A stretch of DNA of 64,000 nt from Solimonas sp040754295 (GCA_040754295.1 JBFMCQ010000012.1:15155-79154), one strand, 5' to 3'; shown: positions 26,349 through 34,600, numbered from the stretch's first letter. Translations and numbers: made by a program. The notes: generated by a model not told the origin, from the sequence alone.

Positions 26349-26812
26349 CGGTTGATCTCCTTTTGCGAAGCGTTGCGTGCGTCAGGCAGTGCGCAGATCG
26401 GTGCGCGCTGCTCCTGGTCGAATCACGGATGCGGAAGGTGCTTCGGGTGCATCGACCGTTCGTCGCCCGACGGGCGGTCGTCCGTCCACGGCGCGTGCGC
26501 GTCGCGGAGGCACCCGTCGAGCGGCCCCTGGGCCGGAGCGATATGGCGCCGCAGAGCGCGGCATCTCCGACGACGGGAGCTCAGACCATGACCGCAAAGC
26601 GCACGCGCCGCGGCCCGCCACAATCGGCGCTGCAATCCGTTGCTCGTTGCCGACCCGCGGTCTATGGATGAACGGTAGCGATTGGCCGACGAACGGCAGA
26701 TTGAGCACACACCCGTTTTGGCTGCGCCGCTCGTGATAGACGGAAAGGCCGCCGTCTGCAGATCGATGGGATCCGCCGGCGGCGCGGCGAACGAGCAAGA
26801 ACGGGGGTTCGA
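26349..26812. other. 464-bp intergenic region between divergent GAF-GGDEF and sigma-factor genes
   Basis: It must hold the two divergent promoters. No convincing -35/-10, FNR box or hairpin was recognised. A 27-codon frame at 26588-26671 has GGGAG before its ATG but no other support. Confidence 0.4.
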
Positions 26813-27490
26813 GTGATCATCGAGTCGACGGCCGCCCTGCGACAGCAGGCGTTCCAGGACCGGCTGCGCCCGCATCTGCGAGCGATCCGCGCTTACGCAC
26901 GGAAGCTCTGCGCCAATGAGGACGACGCCGAGGATCTGGTGCAGGACGTGTTACTCAAGCTCTACGAGAAGTGCGACCGCCTCGACGGCATCGACGAGCT
27001 GCGGCCCTGGCTGCTGCGCGTGACCTACCACCGCTTCGTCGACGGCCGCCGCAAAGGCGATGCGCGGATGCTCGTGCAGCAGGAGCTGGACTTCTCGGGC
27101 GAGGACCAGCCTACGGACCCGCTGGACCTGCTGCCGTCGGCAGAGCCGGGACCGGAAACGCTGGTGGAGCGCTCCCAGATGGCACAGCTGCTCAACGCGG
27201 TCATCGCGCGGCTACCGCCCGCGCAGCGGCAGGTGCTCGACCTGCATCATCTGCGCGGCCTGAGCCTCGCCGAGATTGCCGCCCAACAGCGGGTGTCGAT
27301 CAACACGCTGAAGTCCTCGCTGCTGCGCGCGCGCACGAGTCTGCGCAGTAGCTGGCTCGCCGCCGTCGCGGCCGGCAGCACCGGTGCGGCGCTCGATCGC
27401 GCTTTCGCGGCGCGCAACCGCGGCTACGGCGCACGCCGCCGGCGCCGCAGCGGTGCGCGCAGCGCGCCGCACCAGCTACGCGCCGGCTGA
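26813..27490 (+). CDS. ECF-like sigma-70 family factor (first of three)
   Basis: The protein has 225 residues. Region 2 spans about 20-85 (CANEDDAEDLVQDVLLKLYE and LRPWLLRVTYHRFVDGRRK). Region 4 spans about 125-185 (LPPAQRQVLDLHHLRGLSLA with helix-turn-helix AEIAAQQRVSINTLKSSLLR). An Arg-rich tail of ~35 residues follows. It should direct RNA polymerase to an unknown regulon. The GTG start follows ACGGGGG, the same leader found at the second sigma gene. No anti-sigma gene adjoins it; the divergent neighbour is a GAF-GGDEF protein. Confidence 0.88.
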   Translation: MIIESTAALRQQAFQDRLRPHLRAIRAYARKLCANEDDAEDLVQDVLLKLYEKCDRLDGIDELRPWLLRVTYHRFVDGRRKGDARMLVQQELDFSGEDQPTDPLDLLPSAEPGPETLVERSQMAQLLNAVIARLPPAQRQVLDLHHLRGLSLAEIAAQQRVSINTLKSSLLRARTSLRSSWLAAVAAGSTGAALDRAFAARNRGYGARRRRRSGARSAPHQLRAG

Positions 27491-27528
27491 ACCGCCTGCT
27501 CCCCTGGCGCCGCCCAACCGGCGCCCAC

Positions 27529-27556
27529 TGCGCCCCTCACGGGGCGCATTTTCTTT
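27529..27556 (+). terminator. Rho-independent terminator after the first sigma factor
   Basis: An 8-bp perfect stem TGCGCCCC/GGGGCGCA with loop TCAC is followed by TTTTCTTT. It stands 38 bp after the sigma-factor stop and in front of the convergent GGDEF-EAL gene. Confidence 0.8.
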
Positions 27557-27569
27557 CCGGCGACGCCAG

Positions 27570-28841
27570 CTAGTGCAACAGCCCTTCGAACTGCGCCGGC
27601 GGCACCGGCCGGCCGAGAAGGAAGCCCTGCGCCTGGTCGCAGCGCAGCTCGCGCAGCAGATCGAGCTGCTCCGGCCGCTCGACGCCTTCGGCGACCGACG
27701 TGAAGCCGAGCGCGCGCAGGATGCCGAGCAGTCCGGACACGATCGCGCGCTCCTCGCTGCTATCGGGCAGGCCGTTGACCAGGCGCCGGTCGAGCTTGAT
27801 GCGGTCGACCGGCAGCCGCGTCAGCGCGCTGATACTGGTCGCGCCAACGCCGAAATCGTCGAGCGCGAGCGTGACGCCGGCGCGCTTGAGCTCGTCGAGC
27901 GCGGCGATCGCGGCGGCATCGTTGTGCGACGCGTGGCGCTCGCTGACCTCGAGCTCGAGGCGCTCGGCGGCCACACCGTGGCGCGCCAGCGTGTCGCACA
28001 CGCCGCGCACGAAACCATCGTCGTGAAACTGGCGCCCGCCGACGTTGACGGCGAGATGCAGACGGCCGAGACCGTCCTTGCTCCAGCGCGCGAGCTGCCC
28101 GCACGCGGCGTCGAGCACCCAGAGCCCGATCGGCACGATCAGGCCGGTGCGCTCGGCGAGCTGGATGAAATCCGCCGGCAGCAGCAGGCCGCGCGTCGGG
28201 TGCGCCCAGCGCAGCAGTGCCTCGGCGCCGACGATGCAACCGGAGGCAACGTCGATGACCGGCTGGTAGAACAGGCGCAGCTCGTCGCGCGCGACCGCGT
28301 TGTGCAGCTGGCTCTGCAGCTCGAGCTGCTCGCGCAGCTGCGCGTTGACGTCTCCGGTGGCGAAGCGCCACTGGTTGCCACCGAGCGCCTTCGCCCGGCC
28401 CACGCCGAGGTCGGCGCTACGCAGCAGTGCCTGCGCGTCCTGCGCGTCACGCGGAAAGATCGCCGCGCCCACGCTCGCGGTCACCATCAGCTGGATGCCG
28501 TCGATCTCGAACGGCTCGGCGATCGCACGGCGCAGATCCTCGATCAAGCTGCCGAACGCGCCCTCGTGATCGAGTCCGCGCACGATGGCGACGAATTCGT
28601 CGCCACCGGTACGCGCAACCGTATCGCTCGAATGCAGTCGCTGCTCGACAAGCGCTGCGACGCGGCACAGCACCGCGTCGCCGGTGCCGCGGCCATAGCT
28701 GTCGTTGACCAGCTTGAAACGGTCCAGGTCGATGGCAACCACACCGACGAAGCCGCGCTGGCGCTGTGCACCGGCGAGTGCCTGCTGCAACCGGTCGGCG
28801 AGCAGGTTGCGGTTCGGCAGTCGACGCTTCGCGCGCTTCAT
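27570..28841 (-). CDS. GGDEF-EAL c-di-GMP phosphodiesterase, likely 3' fragment of a split gene
   Basis: The protein has 423 residues. The GGDEF loop is intact (ARTGGDEFVAIV), but the domain's first segment with DALTG is missing and the RxxD inhibition site is HSSD. The EAL domain keeps its catalytic residues (EALLRW, AVNVGGRQF, ELEVSE, LALDDFG, IKLDRRLV, AEGVER), so c-di-GMP hydrolysis is likely. The first residues MKRAKRR come from a 34-bp spacer; PNRNLLADRLQ then repeats the last residues of the upstream protein. The ATG overlaps that protein's stop (ATGA) and GGAGGG stands six bases upstream, so translation should be coupled. Confidence 0.85.
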   Translation of the reverse strand: MKRAKRRLPNRNLLADRLQQALAGAQRQRGFVGVVAIDLDRFKLVNDSYGRGTGDAVLCRVAALVEQRLHSSDTVARTGGDEFVAIVRGLDHEGAFGSLIEDLRRAIAEPFEIDGIQLMVTASVGAAIFPRDAQDAQALLRSADLGVGRAKALGGNQWRFATGDVNAQLREQLELQSQLHNAVARDELRLFYQPVIDVASGCIVGAEALLRWAHPTRGLLLPADFIQLAERTGLIVPIGLWVLDAACGQLARWSKDGLGRLHLAVNVGGRQFHDDGFVRGVCDTLARHGVAAERLELEVSERHASHNDAAAIAALDELKRAGVTLALDDFGVGATSISALTRLPVDRIKLDRRLVNGLPDSSEERAIVSGLLGILRALGFTSVAEGVERPEQLDLLRELRCDQAQGFLLGRPVPPAQFEGLLH

Positions 28842-28891
28842 TCACTGCCCTCCGGCTGCAACCGGTCGGCGAGCAGGTTGCGGTTCGGCAG
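28784..28891. repeat. 37-bp tandem direct repeat with 34-bp spacer, splitting a regulatory gene
   Basis: The 37 bases at 28784-28820 recur exactly at 28855-28891, an offset of 71 bp. Both copies encode LPNRNLLADRLQ on the minus strand. The 34-bp spacer (28821-28854) carries a stop codon, a GGAGGG ribosome site and a new ATG. Removing 71 bp would fuse the two reading frames without a break. Confidence 0.9.
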
Positions 28892-29731
28892 GCCGGTGAG
28901 CGCATCGTAATTGGACGCACGCTCGAGCTGCTCCAGGTAGACGCGCGACTCGGTGACGTCGGTCATCACGGCAACGACGTGCCCGCCGTGCGCATCGGTG
29001 ACCGGCGCGAGATGTACGTCGCTCCAGAGCACCGCGCCGTCGCCGCGCTCGTAGCGCAGCACCGCGCGCGCTTCGCGCCGGCCGGCGACGCTCTGCAACA
29101 GCCGCTCGATCACCGCCGGATCGCCACCGCGCGCGAATAGCTGCGCAAAGCCGCGGCCGGCGACTTCTTCCATCGGCAGGCCGGTCATCTGCAGCAGCGC
29201 AGCGTTGGCATAGGTCACCGGCGCGTGCGGCGCGCGCGCATCGAGGATCGCGATGGCGTTGCTGCTGCATTCGACCGCACGCTCGCGCAGCGCGAGCAGC
29301 CTGCGGCTGTCGTCGAGCGCGGTTTCGATCCGGGCCTTCTCGCGCTCCAGGCGGCTGCGCTCAAGCACGCGGCGCACCGCCTCCGGCAGGCGCGTCAGCC
29401 GGTCCTTGAGCAGATAGTCCGCGGCGCCGCGGCGCATCGCCTCCACTGCCACCTCCTCGCCAACGGCGCGCGAAATGACGATCAGCGGCAGCCCCGGACG
29501 CAGGCGCTGTACCAGCGCCAGCGCGCGCAGCGCATCGAACTGCGGCATCGCGTAGTCACAGATGATCAGATCCGGCGCCTGCGCGAGCGCATCGACGAAG
29601 GCGTCTTCCGTCCACACGCGGACGAACTCCATTTCGAGGCCCACCGGCCGCAGCTCGAGTGCGATCAGCTCGGCGTCGTCGTCCGAGTCCTCCGCGAGCA
29701 CGATCCGGTACCGCGATTCGCTCAGGTCCAT
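28838..29731 (-). CDS. Response regulator-PAS protein ending in a truncated GGDEF start
   Basis: The protein has 297 residues. The receiver domain (1-125) has IVLAEDSDDDAEL, the phospho-acceptor Asp in LIICDYAMPQ and Lys in YLLKDRLTRL. A PAS/PAC domain spans ~140-265 (SSNAIAILDARAPHAPVTYA, ending VVAVMTDVTESR). It then begins a GGDEF domain (NYDALTGLPNRNLLADRLQ) and stops after PEGSE. The remainder of GGDEF-EAL lies in the overlapping downstream gene, so the ancestral protein was probably RR-PAS-GGDEF-EAL. The ATG overlaps the end of the upstream receiver gene by 10 bp. Confidence 0.87.
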   Translation of the reverse strand: MDLSESRYRIVLAEDSDDDAELIALELRPVGLEMEFVRVWTEDAFVDALAQAPDLIICDYAMPQFDALRALALVQRLRPGLPLIVISRAVGEEVAVEAMRRGAADYLLKDRLTRLPEAVRRVLERSRLEREKARIETALDDSRRLLALRERAVECSSNAIAILDARAPHAPVTYANAALLQMTGLPMEEVAGRGFAQLFARGGDPAVIERLLQSVAGRREARAVLRYERGDGAVLWSDVHLAPVTDAHGGHVVAVMTDVTESRVYLEQLERASNYDALTGLPNRNLLADRLQPEGSE

Positions 29732-30174
29732 TCGGCGCACCTGCTCCAGTTGACCGTGGTCCAGTAGGTCTGGATCTGACGCAGGCAGTATGCGAGGCCG
29801 TCGAACGTGACCGGCTTGCGCACATAGCTGTTGGCGCCGCGCCGGTAGCTTTCGACGAGGTCGCGCTCCTCGGCAGACGAAGTGAGAACGACGACCGGAA
29901 TCGTCTTCGTCCGTGCGTTGGCACGGATCGCGTCGAGCACGTCGAGCCCGTCGACCTTCGGCAGCTTCAGGTCGAGCAGGATCAGGTCCGGAAGCTCGGC
30001 AGGGCTGCGCCCGGCGTGCGCGCTGCGCGCAAAGAGATAATCGAGCGCCTCCGCGCCGTCGTGGACGACGGTCACCTGATCGTCCGGGCGGCAGTCGCGC
30101 AGCGTCAGCAGCGCCAGTTCCGCGTGGTCCGGGTTGTCCTCCACGAGTAACATCCGTTTCGCCGATTGTTCCAT
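29722..30174 (-). CDS. CheY-like response regulator (Rcp type)
   Basis: The protein has 150 residues and is a lone receiver domain. It shows RMLLVEDNPDHAELALLTL, the phosphorylatable Asp in LILLDLKLPKVDG, the Thr/Ser in VVVLTSSAEERD and Lys in YVRKPVTFDGL. The long insertion before the Asp (YLFARSAHAGRSPAELP) is typical of Rcp1-type regulators paired with PAS or phytochrome kinases. It has no output domain and presumably acts by protein contact or phosphotransfer. The first gene of a three-gene run, it overlaps the RR-PAS gene by 10 bp. ATG at 30174 chosen; 30183 is possible. Confidence 0.88.
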   Translation of the reverse strand: MEQSAKRMLLVEDNPDHAELALLTLRDCRPDDQVTVVHDGAEALDYLFARSAHAGRSPAELPDLILLDLKLPKVDGLDVLDAIRANARTKTIPVVVLTSSAEERDLVESYRRGANSYVRKPVTFDGLAYCLRQIQTYWTTVNWSRCAEWT

Positions 30175-30419
30175 CCGCTCCATGCTCCGCAGAGCCGCGC
30201 TGCGAGCCGCAGCCGGCTCCCCCCGTATCGTTGGAATGCCGCGGAAATAATACGCGTTGCAATGCAGCGGTGACGTAGCCGCGCAAAAATCTGCGCGGCA
30301 CGAGGAGGCCGCGCCGGCATGAGACATCGGGCCGCGCCGCCGGTGCATGCTGTTTACGAAATGCCCTGAATGAGCTAGCGTTGACGAAGTTTCGTGTGCG
30401 GATCGGGGCAGCACACGGG

Positions 30420-30440
30420 CGGAGCAGGGAGTCTGCTCCG
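30420..30440 (+). promoter_or_regulatory. Hairpin in the leader of the second sigma factor
   Basis: CGGAGCAG/CTGCTCCG forms an 8-bp stem with loop GGAGT, ending 19 bases before the ATG at 30460. It could affect translation; no known riboswitch was recognised. Confidence 0.4.
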
Positions 30441-30459
30441 GGTGAACGGGGGCGACAAG

Positions 30460-31155
30460 ATGTTCGAGCTACGCTCAATCGATGGGGCGCCAGACAGCGA
30501 CGAGCTGCTAGCGCCGCACATCAGTGCGCTGCGCCGGCTGGCGCTGCGGCTGACGGCGAGTCATTGCGACGCCGAGGACCTGCTTCAGGGCGTGCGGCTC
30601 AAGCTTCACGTCCACCGCTTCCGGCTGCCGCATGTGCAGGATCTGCGGCCGTGGCTGTATCGCGTGATGTACTACGAGTTCCTCGACCAGACGCGCCAGG
30701 CGCGGAAGTTTCCTGCCGTGGCGCTGGACACGGTCGACACCGACACGATCGAGCGCGGGCTGCGCACCTGGGCCTGCGGCGAGGAAGGCGAGCGCTTCGA
30801 CGAGCTGACCGGGCCCGAGCTGTGTGCGTTCCGCATGCAGCTCAAGGACTTCATCGACATGGCGCTCGATCAGCTCGCGCCGCTGCAGCGACAGGCCGTC
30901 GCGCTGCACGACCTCGAAGGACTGTCGTTACCGGAGATCGCGCAGCGCTGCGCGGTGCCGCTGAACACGCTCAAGGCCGCGCTCACGCGCGCCCGCGCGG
31001 TGCTGCGCGAGCGTCTGTCCGAGTTCGATGTGCTGCACGCACGGCTGTCGACGCGCAGACGCGCGGTCGCCATGCGCAGAGCGCACGGCCGCTCGGCCTA
31101 TCGTCGCATGCGGCGTCGCGGTGCCGGCAGCGGCGGCGATCAGCAGAATCTCTGA
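30460..31155 (+). CDS. ECF-like sigma-70 family factor (second of three)
   Basis: The protein has 231 residues. Region 2 is about 20-90 (TASHCDAEDLLQGVRLKLHV, LRPWLYRVMYYEFLDQTRQA) and region 4 about 135-190 (LAPLQRQAVALHDLEGLSLP with EIAQRCAVPLNTLKAALTRA). The C-terminus is an Arg-rich tail (STRRRAVAMRRAHGRSAYRR) as in the first factor. The ATG at 30460 has GGGGG seven bases upstream. It converges with the GAF protein gene 15 bp away. No anti-sigma factor is adjacent. Confidence 0.87.
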   Translation: MFELRSIDGAPDSDELLAPHISALRRLALRLTASHCDAEDLLQGVRLKLHVHRFRLPHVQDLRPWLYRVMYYEFLDQTRQARKFPAVALDTVDTDTIERGLRTWACGEEGERFDELTGPELCAFRMQLKDFIDMALDQLAPLQRQAVALHDLEGLSLPEIAQRCAVPLNTLKAALTRARAVLRERLSEFDVLHARLSTRRRAVAMRRAHGRSAYRRMRRRGAGSGGDQQNL

Positions 31156-31170
31156 GCCGTCGGACCGGAT

Positions 31171-32106
31171 TCAGCCGACGGCGCGCAACGCCGCCGCCTC
31201 GGCCTTGCGCAGCGGCTCGTCGAAACGCGCAGACACCGCGCTGCAGCGGCTGGCCAGTCCGTGCTCCTCCAGCAGCACGCGTACGTGCGTCTCGAGCTTG
31301 AGTGCGCGCTGCCGGTCGCACTCATGCAGCAGCACCAGCAGGGTCGACGGCTGCGCACGTGTACCGACGTAGTCCGGAGTGAGCCGCGCGAGCACGCCGT
31401 CCAGGCCGTCGATCCGCTCCCCGGCCTGCCCTGCACCCGCCGGCCGCCGCACCAGGCCGCCGCCCCGGATGGAGACGGCGAGCACCGCCGCCGGCAGCGC
31501 GAGGGCCTGGCGGATGTCGTCCTCGTGCTTCAGCGCCAGACGCCATTCGCGCGGCGGCAGCCAGCGCGACTCGCCGCCGCAGCGCTGGCGCAGCAGGCCG
31601 TGTGTCACCGCGCGCGCGTAGTGGGTCAGCGCGCGGCTACGCTCGATCAGCGTCACCAGCTGCCGTCCGTACCGGTGCAGCGCACCGATGTGGCGGCGGC
31701 CGCGCGGCGGCTGATGCCGGCGCGTGTCGACCGCGCCCAGCGTACCGAGCGGCTCGCCCGACAGCCCGTACAGCGCAACGCCGATGTATGCGCCGACATC
31801 GAAAGCCTTGCGCACCGGCGCCGATACGCGCCCGTCCTGGTAGTCGACCGGGACGAAAGTGTCGCGAAGATCGCGGGTCATGCGCGAGCAGATCGTCTGG
31901 TCCCACGGCACGAGGTCACCGCGCGGCGACGCCGCGCCGGCAACGTGCACCATGACCCACTCGTCGCCGATCATGCGCGTCAGCGTCCAGCGCCCGAACG
32001 GGACCTCGCGCTGCAGCGCGTCGAGCCGCGTGGCGATCTCCTCGCAGAAGGACCGCGCCTCGTCCGCATCACCGCCATTGTCGTTTTCGGAGGGGAGCGT
32101 CGCCAT
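31171..32106 (-). CDS. GAF domain protein with a second, more degenerate GGDEF-like domain
   Basis: The protein has 311 residues. The GAF domain is about 20-155 (MVHVAGAASPRGDLVPWDQT, IGVALYGLSGEPLGTLGAVD). The C-terminal ~120 residues follow a GGDEF pattern (LLVLLHECDRQRALKLETHV as in the strand after the loop), but the catalytic loop is replaced by VGTRAQPSTL, so no cyclase activity is expected. AAGGGAG precedes the ATG. It lies 56 bp downstream of the third sigma gene on the same strand, suggesting co-transcription and perhaps sensing or control of that factor (inference). Confidence 0.75.
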   Translation of the reverse strand: MATLPSENDNGGDADEARSFCEEIATRLDALQREVPFGRWTLTRMIGDEWVMVHVAGAASPRGDLVPWDQTICSRMTRDLRDTFVPVDYQDGRVSAPVRKAFDVGAYIGVALYGLSGEPLGTLGAVDTRRHQPPRGRRHIGALHRYGRQLVTLIERSRALTHYARAVTHGLLRQRCGGESRWLPPREWRLALKHEDDIRQALALPAAVLAVSIRGGGLVRRPAGAGQAGERIDGLDGVLARLTPDYVGTRAQPSTLLVLLHECDRQRALKLETHVRVLLEEHGLASRCSAVSARFDEPLRKAEAAALRAVG

Positions 32107-32162
32107 CGTCTCTGTCTCCCTTCAACTCACGGTGAGCTGCGGCTGGCCGGTCCGGGCTGCGT

Positions 32163-32822
32163 TCACTGGACGGCTACGCGGAGCGGCGACTGCCCGGCGC
32201 CGCGTCTGCGCTGTGGTGCGGGCTTGGCGCCGGGGGCGCCAATCGGCTGCAGCCGCGCGCGCAGACTGCCGCGCGCACGGCGCAGCGCCGATTTGACCGT
32301 GTTGATCGATAAGCCCATGCGCCGCGCGATCTCCGGCATGCTCAGTCCATCGATGTCGTGCAGCTGCACCATCGCGCGCTGCCGCGCCGGTAGGCGCCCG
32401 ATCGCCAGCGTCACTTCGTCGGCCAGCTGCATGTGCAGCACGCAGCGGTCCGGCGCCTCCTGCCCGTCGCCGAGCCAGGCGTCGCCGGGCAGCGTGCTTT
32501 CGTCGGCCAGCTCGGGCAGCGCATCGATGCTGGTACCCTCGCTCAGCGGATCGGCGCGCCGGCGGCGATCGACAAACTGGTGGTACATCACACGCATCAG
32601 CCAGGGCTGCAGCAGCTCGACCGCGGCCACGCGCGTGCGCTGCTCCCACAGCTTGATCATCACGTCCTGAAACAGATCCTCGCCGTCGTGCGGGTTGCGC
32701 GTCAGCCGCTGCGCGAAACGTTTGAGCAGCGGCAGATAGGGCCCGACACGCTCCATCAGATCGAAGTCGACCGGGATTTGCGCCGCGGGCCTCGCCGCAA
32801 CCGCCGTGTTCGCCTGTTCCAT
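32163..32822 (-). CDS. ECF-like sigma-70 family factor (third of three)
   Basis: The protein has 219 residues. Region 2 is about 25-90 (TRNPHDGEDLFQDVMIKLWE, LQPWLMRVMYHQFVDRRRRA) and region 4 about 140-195 (LPARQRAMVQLHDIDGLSMP with EIARRMGLSINTVKSALRRA). A short Arg-rich tail follows. The start ATG at 32822 is fixed by GGAG six bases upstream; longer readings lack one. Upstream on the same strand, 140 bp away, is the exported Ala/Gly-rich protein; downstream is the GAF protein. Confidence 0.88.
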   Translation of the reverse strand: MEQANTAVAARPAAQIPVDFDLMERVGPYLPLLKRFAQRLTRNPHDGEDLFQDVMIKLWEQRTRVAAVELLQPWLMRVMYHQFVDRRRRADPLSEGTSIDALPELADESTLPGDAWLGDGQEAPDRCVLHMQLADEVTLAIGRLPARQRAMVQLHDIDGLSMPEIARRMGLSINTVKSALRRARGSLRARLQPIGAPGAKPAPQRRRGAGQSPLRVAVQ

Positions 32823-32962
32823 CGCCAACTCCGGTGCAGTGCCCGCTCGCCGGCACGGCCGGCCCCCAAGGCCCGCCATCGGCGGACCGCTATGCGGTGA
32901 AACGTGGATGCGTTTGTCAGGCCGGGAGCCGCCGTCGCCGACGGCCCCGGCTGACAAGAGGC

Positions 32963-33616
32963 TTAGTGGCCGATGCCCAGCGAGACCCCGATACCGGCGC
33001 TCGCCTGCGCCGAGCTGCCGCCGACCGCGACGTCGGTCCCGGCGTCGGCCGCGAGGGCCACCGAGATCACCATCGGGCTCGCCGGCTCGACGGTCGCGGT
33101 GCCGACTTCGGTGACACCGCTCACCGGCGCAGCGATCATGCTGGTGGCGCCCGCGGTCGCCTGACCGCTGATGCCGCTCAGCAGCTGCGTCCCTGCTGCG
33201 AGATTGCCGATCAGTCCACCGCCGATACCCATGCCGCCCGCACCCGACAGCTGCGCGGCGACCTGGCTGGTGACGTCCGCGGCCAGCAGCGTGTTGACGA
33301 CGGCACCGAGGCCCGGCAGCGACACGCCACCGGTGGCGCCACCGGTTGCGGCGAACGCACTGCCGAGATTCAGACCGGACGAGGAAATGCCCGAAGCGGC
33401 CTCGGCACCGAGCCCGGCAATGGCGCCGAGCCCGGCCGTCGGCAGGGCGATATCGAGACCGCCGGCGACCGTGGCGCCGGCATTGCCGCTGAGCGACAGC
33501 AGCGAGGCCGCCGCGGACAGGGTGGAGTTAACCGTCGTGCTGAGTCCCAACCCGTCGGCGTGCGCTGCGGTCGCCGAGAACATCAGGCCGAGCACGGCAA
33601 TGTAAGTCTTACGCAT
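32963..33616 (-). CDS. Exported Ala/Gly/Ser-rich low-complexity protein
   Basis: The protein has 217 residues. AGGAGG stands eight bases before the ATG at 33616. A clear signal peptide (MRKTYIAVLGLMFSATAAHA) is followed by about 195 residues made mostly of Ala, Gly, Ser, Leu, Val and Thr with almost no charge (for example GLGAIAGLGAEAASGISSS, GGATGGVSLPGLGAV, GGMGIGGGLIGNLAAGTQLL). No Cys is visible in the mature part. It could be a surface or matrix polymer, or an aggregation-prone subunit, but no family was recognised. It is followed by the third sigma factor. Confidence 0.75.
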   Translation of the reverse strand: MRKTYIAVLGLMFSATAAHADGLGLSTTVNSTLSAAASLLSLSGNAGATVAGGLDIALPTAGLGAIAGLGAEAASGISSSGLNLGSAFAATGGATGGVSLPGLGAVVNTLLAADVTSQVAAQLSGAGGMGIGGGLIGNLAAGTQLLSGISGQATAGATSMIAAPVSGVTEVGTATVEPASPMVISVALAADAGTDVAVGGSSAQASAGIGVSLGIGH

Positions 33617-33988
33617 GGTGAAAACCTCCTGGAGCGAGTGAGTGCCTTGGTGAGGTCCATGGCGCACACCGCCACGGCCGCCTCAGCTATCTGGACGGCC
33701 ACGCTCATTGCTCCAGGTGCCTGCGCCGCCTGATCCCGGTCCTCCCGGAATGACCGCTCGTCGGCGCGCAATAGATAAGAGATACCGGTCCTGGCCGATC
33801 CTGGTACGGGCGGATCCGCGACCGCTCGCAGTCCCGCTGTGATCTCGCAGGGTTTCTCCCGACTTCCGCCCAATCTGCGCGTGGCCTGTGCTCGAGCACC
33901 CGTGCTTGCGCACAGGCGACACGGGGCCGGGCCTAGTGCGCGAGCCGGCGGCGCGCTCGAAGGTGATCGGGTTGAAGCCCGACCCAAC
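33617..33988. other. 372-bp region without a recognised gene
   Basis: It lies between the Ala/Gly-rich protein start and the cspA-family terminator, so it should hold the promoter of the former. No coding potential, box or riboswitch was recognised. Confidence 0.4.
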
Positions 33989-34017
33989 AAAAAAACCCCG
34001 GCGCTCGTGCCGGGGTT
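33989..34017 (-). terminator. Rho-independent terminator of the cold-shock gene
   Basis: On the minus strand a 9-bp stem AACCCCGGC/GCCGGGGTT with a 6-nt loop is followed by seven T residues. It begins 27 bp after the cold-shock gene stop. Confidence 0.9.
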
Positions 34018-34043
34018 CTCGAAATTCTTCGTTGCCGCTTAGG

Positions 34044-34256
34044 TCAAAGAGGGCGAATCGCGGCCGCCTGCAGTCCCTTCGGACCACGCCGTACCTCGAA
34101 CTGCACCTTCTGGCCTTCCTTCAGGGTCTTGAATCCGGATCCCTGGATCTCGCGGAAGTGGGCGAACAGATCCTCACCACCACCCTCGGGGGTGATGAAA
34201 CCGAACCCCTTGGCGTCATTGAACCACTTCACGGTACCCATTGAGACATTCGACAT
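34044..34256 (-). CDS. CspA family cold-shock protein
   Basis: The protein has 70 residues and is a single cold-shock domain that binds single-stranded RNA/DNA. RNP1 is KGFGFITP and RNP2 is DLFAHF, both intact. The ATG at 34256 (MSNVSMGTVKWFND) is chosen because AAGGA lies eight bases upstream; MGTVKWF at 34241 is the family's more usual start. It is monocistronic with its own terminator. Confidence 0.95.
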   Translation of the reverse strand: MSNVSMGTVKWFNDAKGFGFITPEGGGEDLFAHFREIQGSGFKTLKEGQKVQFEVRRGPKGLQAAAIRPL

Positions 34257-34600
34257 ACGACCATTCCTTTCAAATCAGATTGAGACCGGGCCAACCCGCC
34301 CGTGGGTGCAAGCGATCAAGAAAGGTAGCCGGGCAACTTACACAGCACCGTCCCGAAGACGGGTAAGGAAAACCGCGGTGAACACTGCTTGAAGCGGATG
34401 CGCGCGCCACTCTACACGGTCCCTCCACGGCTGTCGATGAGGGCTTCACCCAAGTGTAAACAGGCGCAAGCGCGTTAAGCGCGCATGCGATTCGCTCTGC
34501 AAAACCGGGCATCCCGCGGCCGGGGGTTTGGAGCGCCCGGTCCGGTTGCTATCATCCGCGCCCTTTCGCCGGACCCTCCGGCGCCATCGGTTTTCCTTCA
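34257..34600. other. 344-bp divergent region between cold-shock gene and rdgC
   Basis: It should contain the cold-shock promoter with its leader and the rdgC promoter. It is locally richer in A/T around 34310-34390 and 34430-34460. No specific box was recognised. Confidence 0.4.

Noticed and set aside
26588..26671. 27-codon frame with a GGGAG ribosome site between the GAF-GGDEF and sigma genes
   Set aside because: It has no recognisable content or homology that I can see and could be chance; kept only as a note.
30394..30459. Upstream in-frame extension of the second sigma factor
   Set aside because: It has no sigma-like content, and the ATG at 30460 has a better ribosome site.
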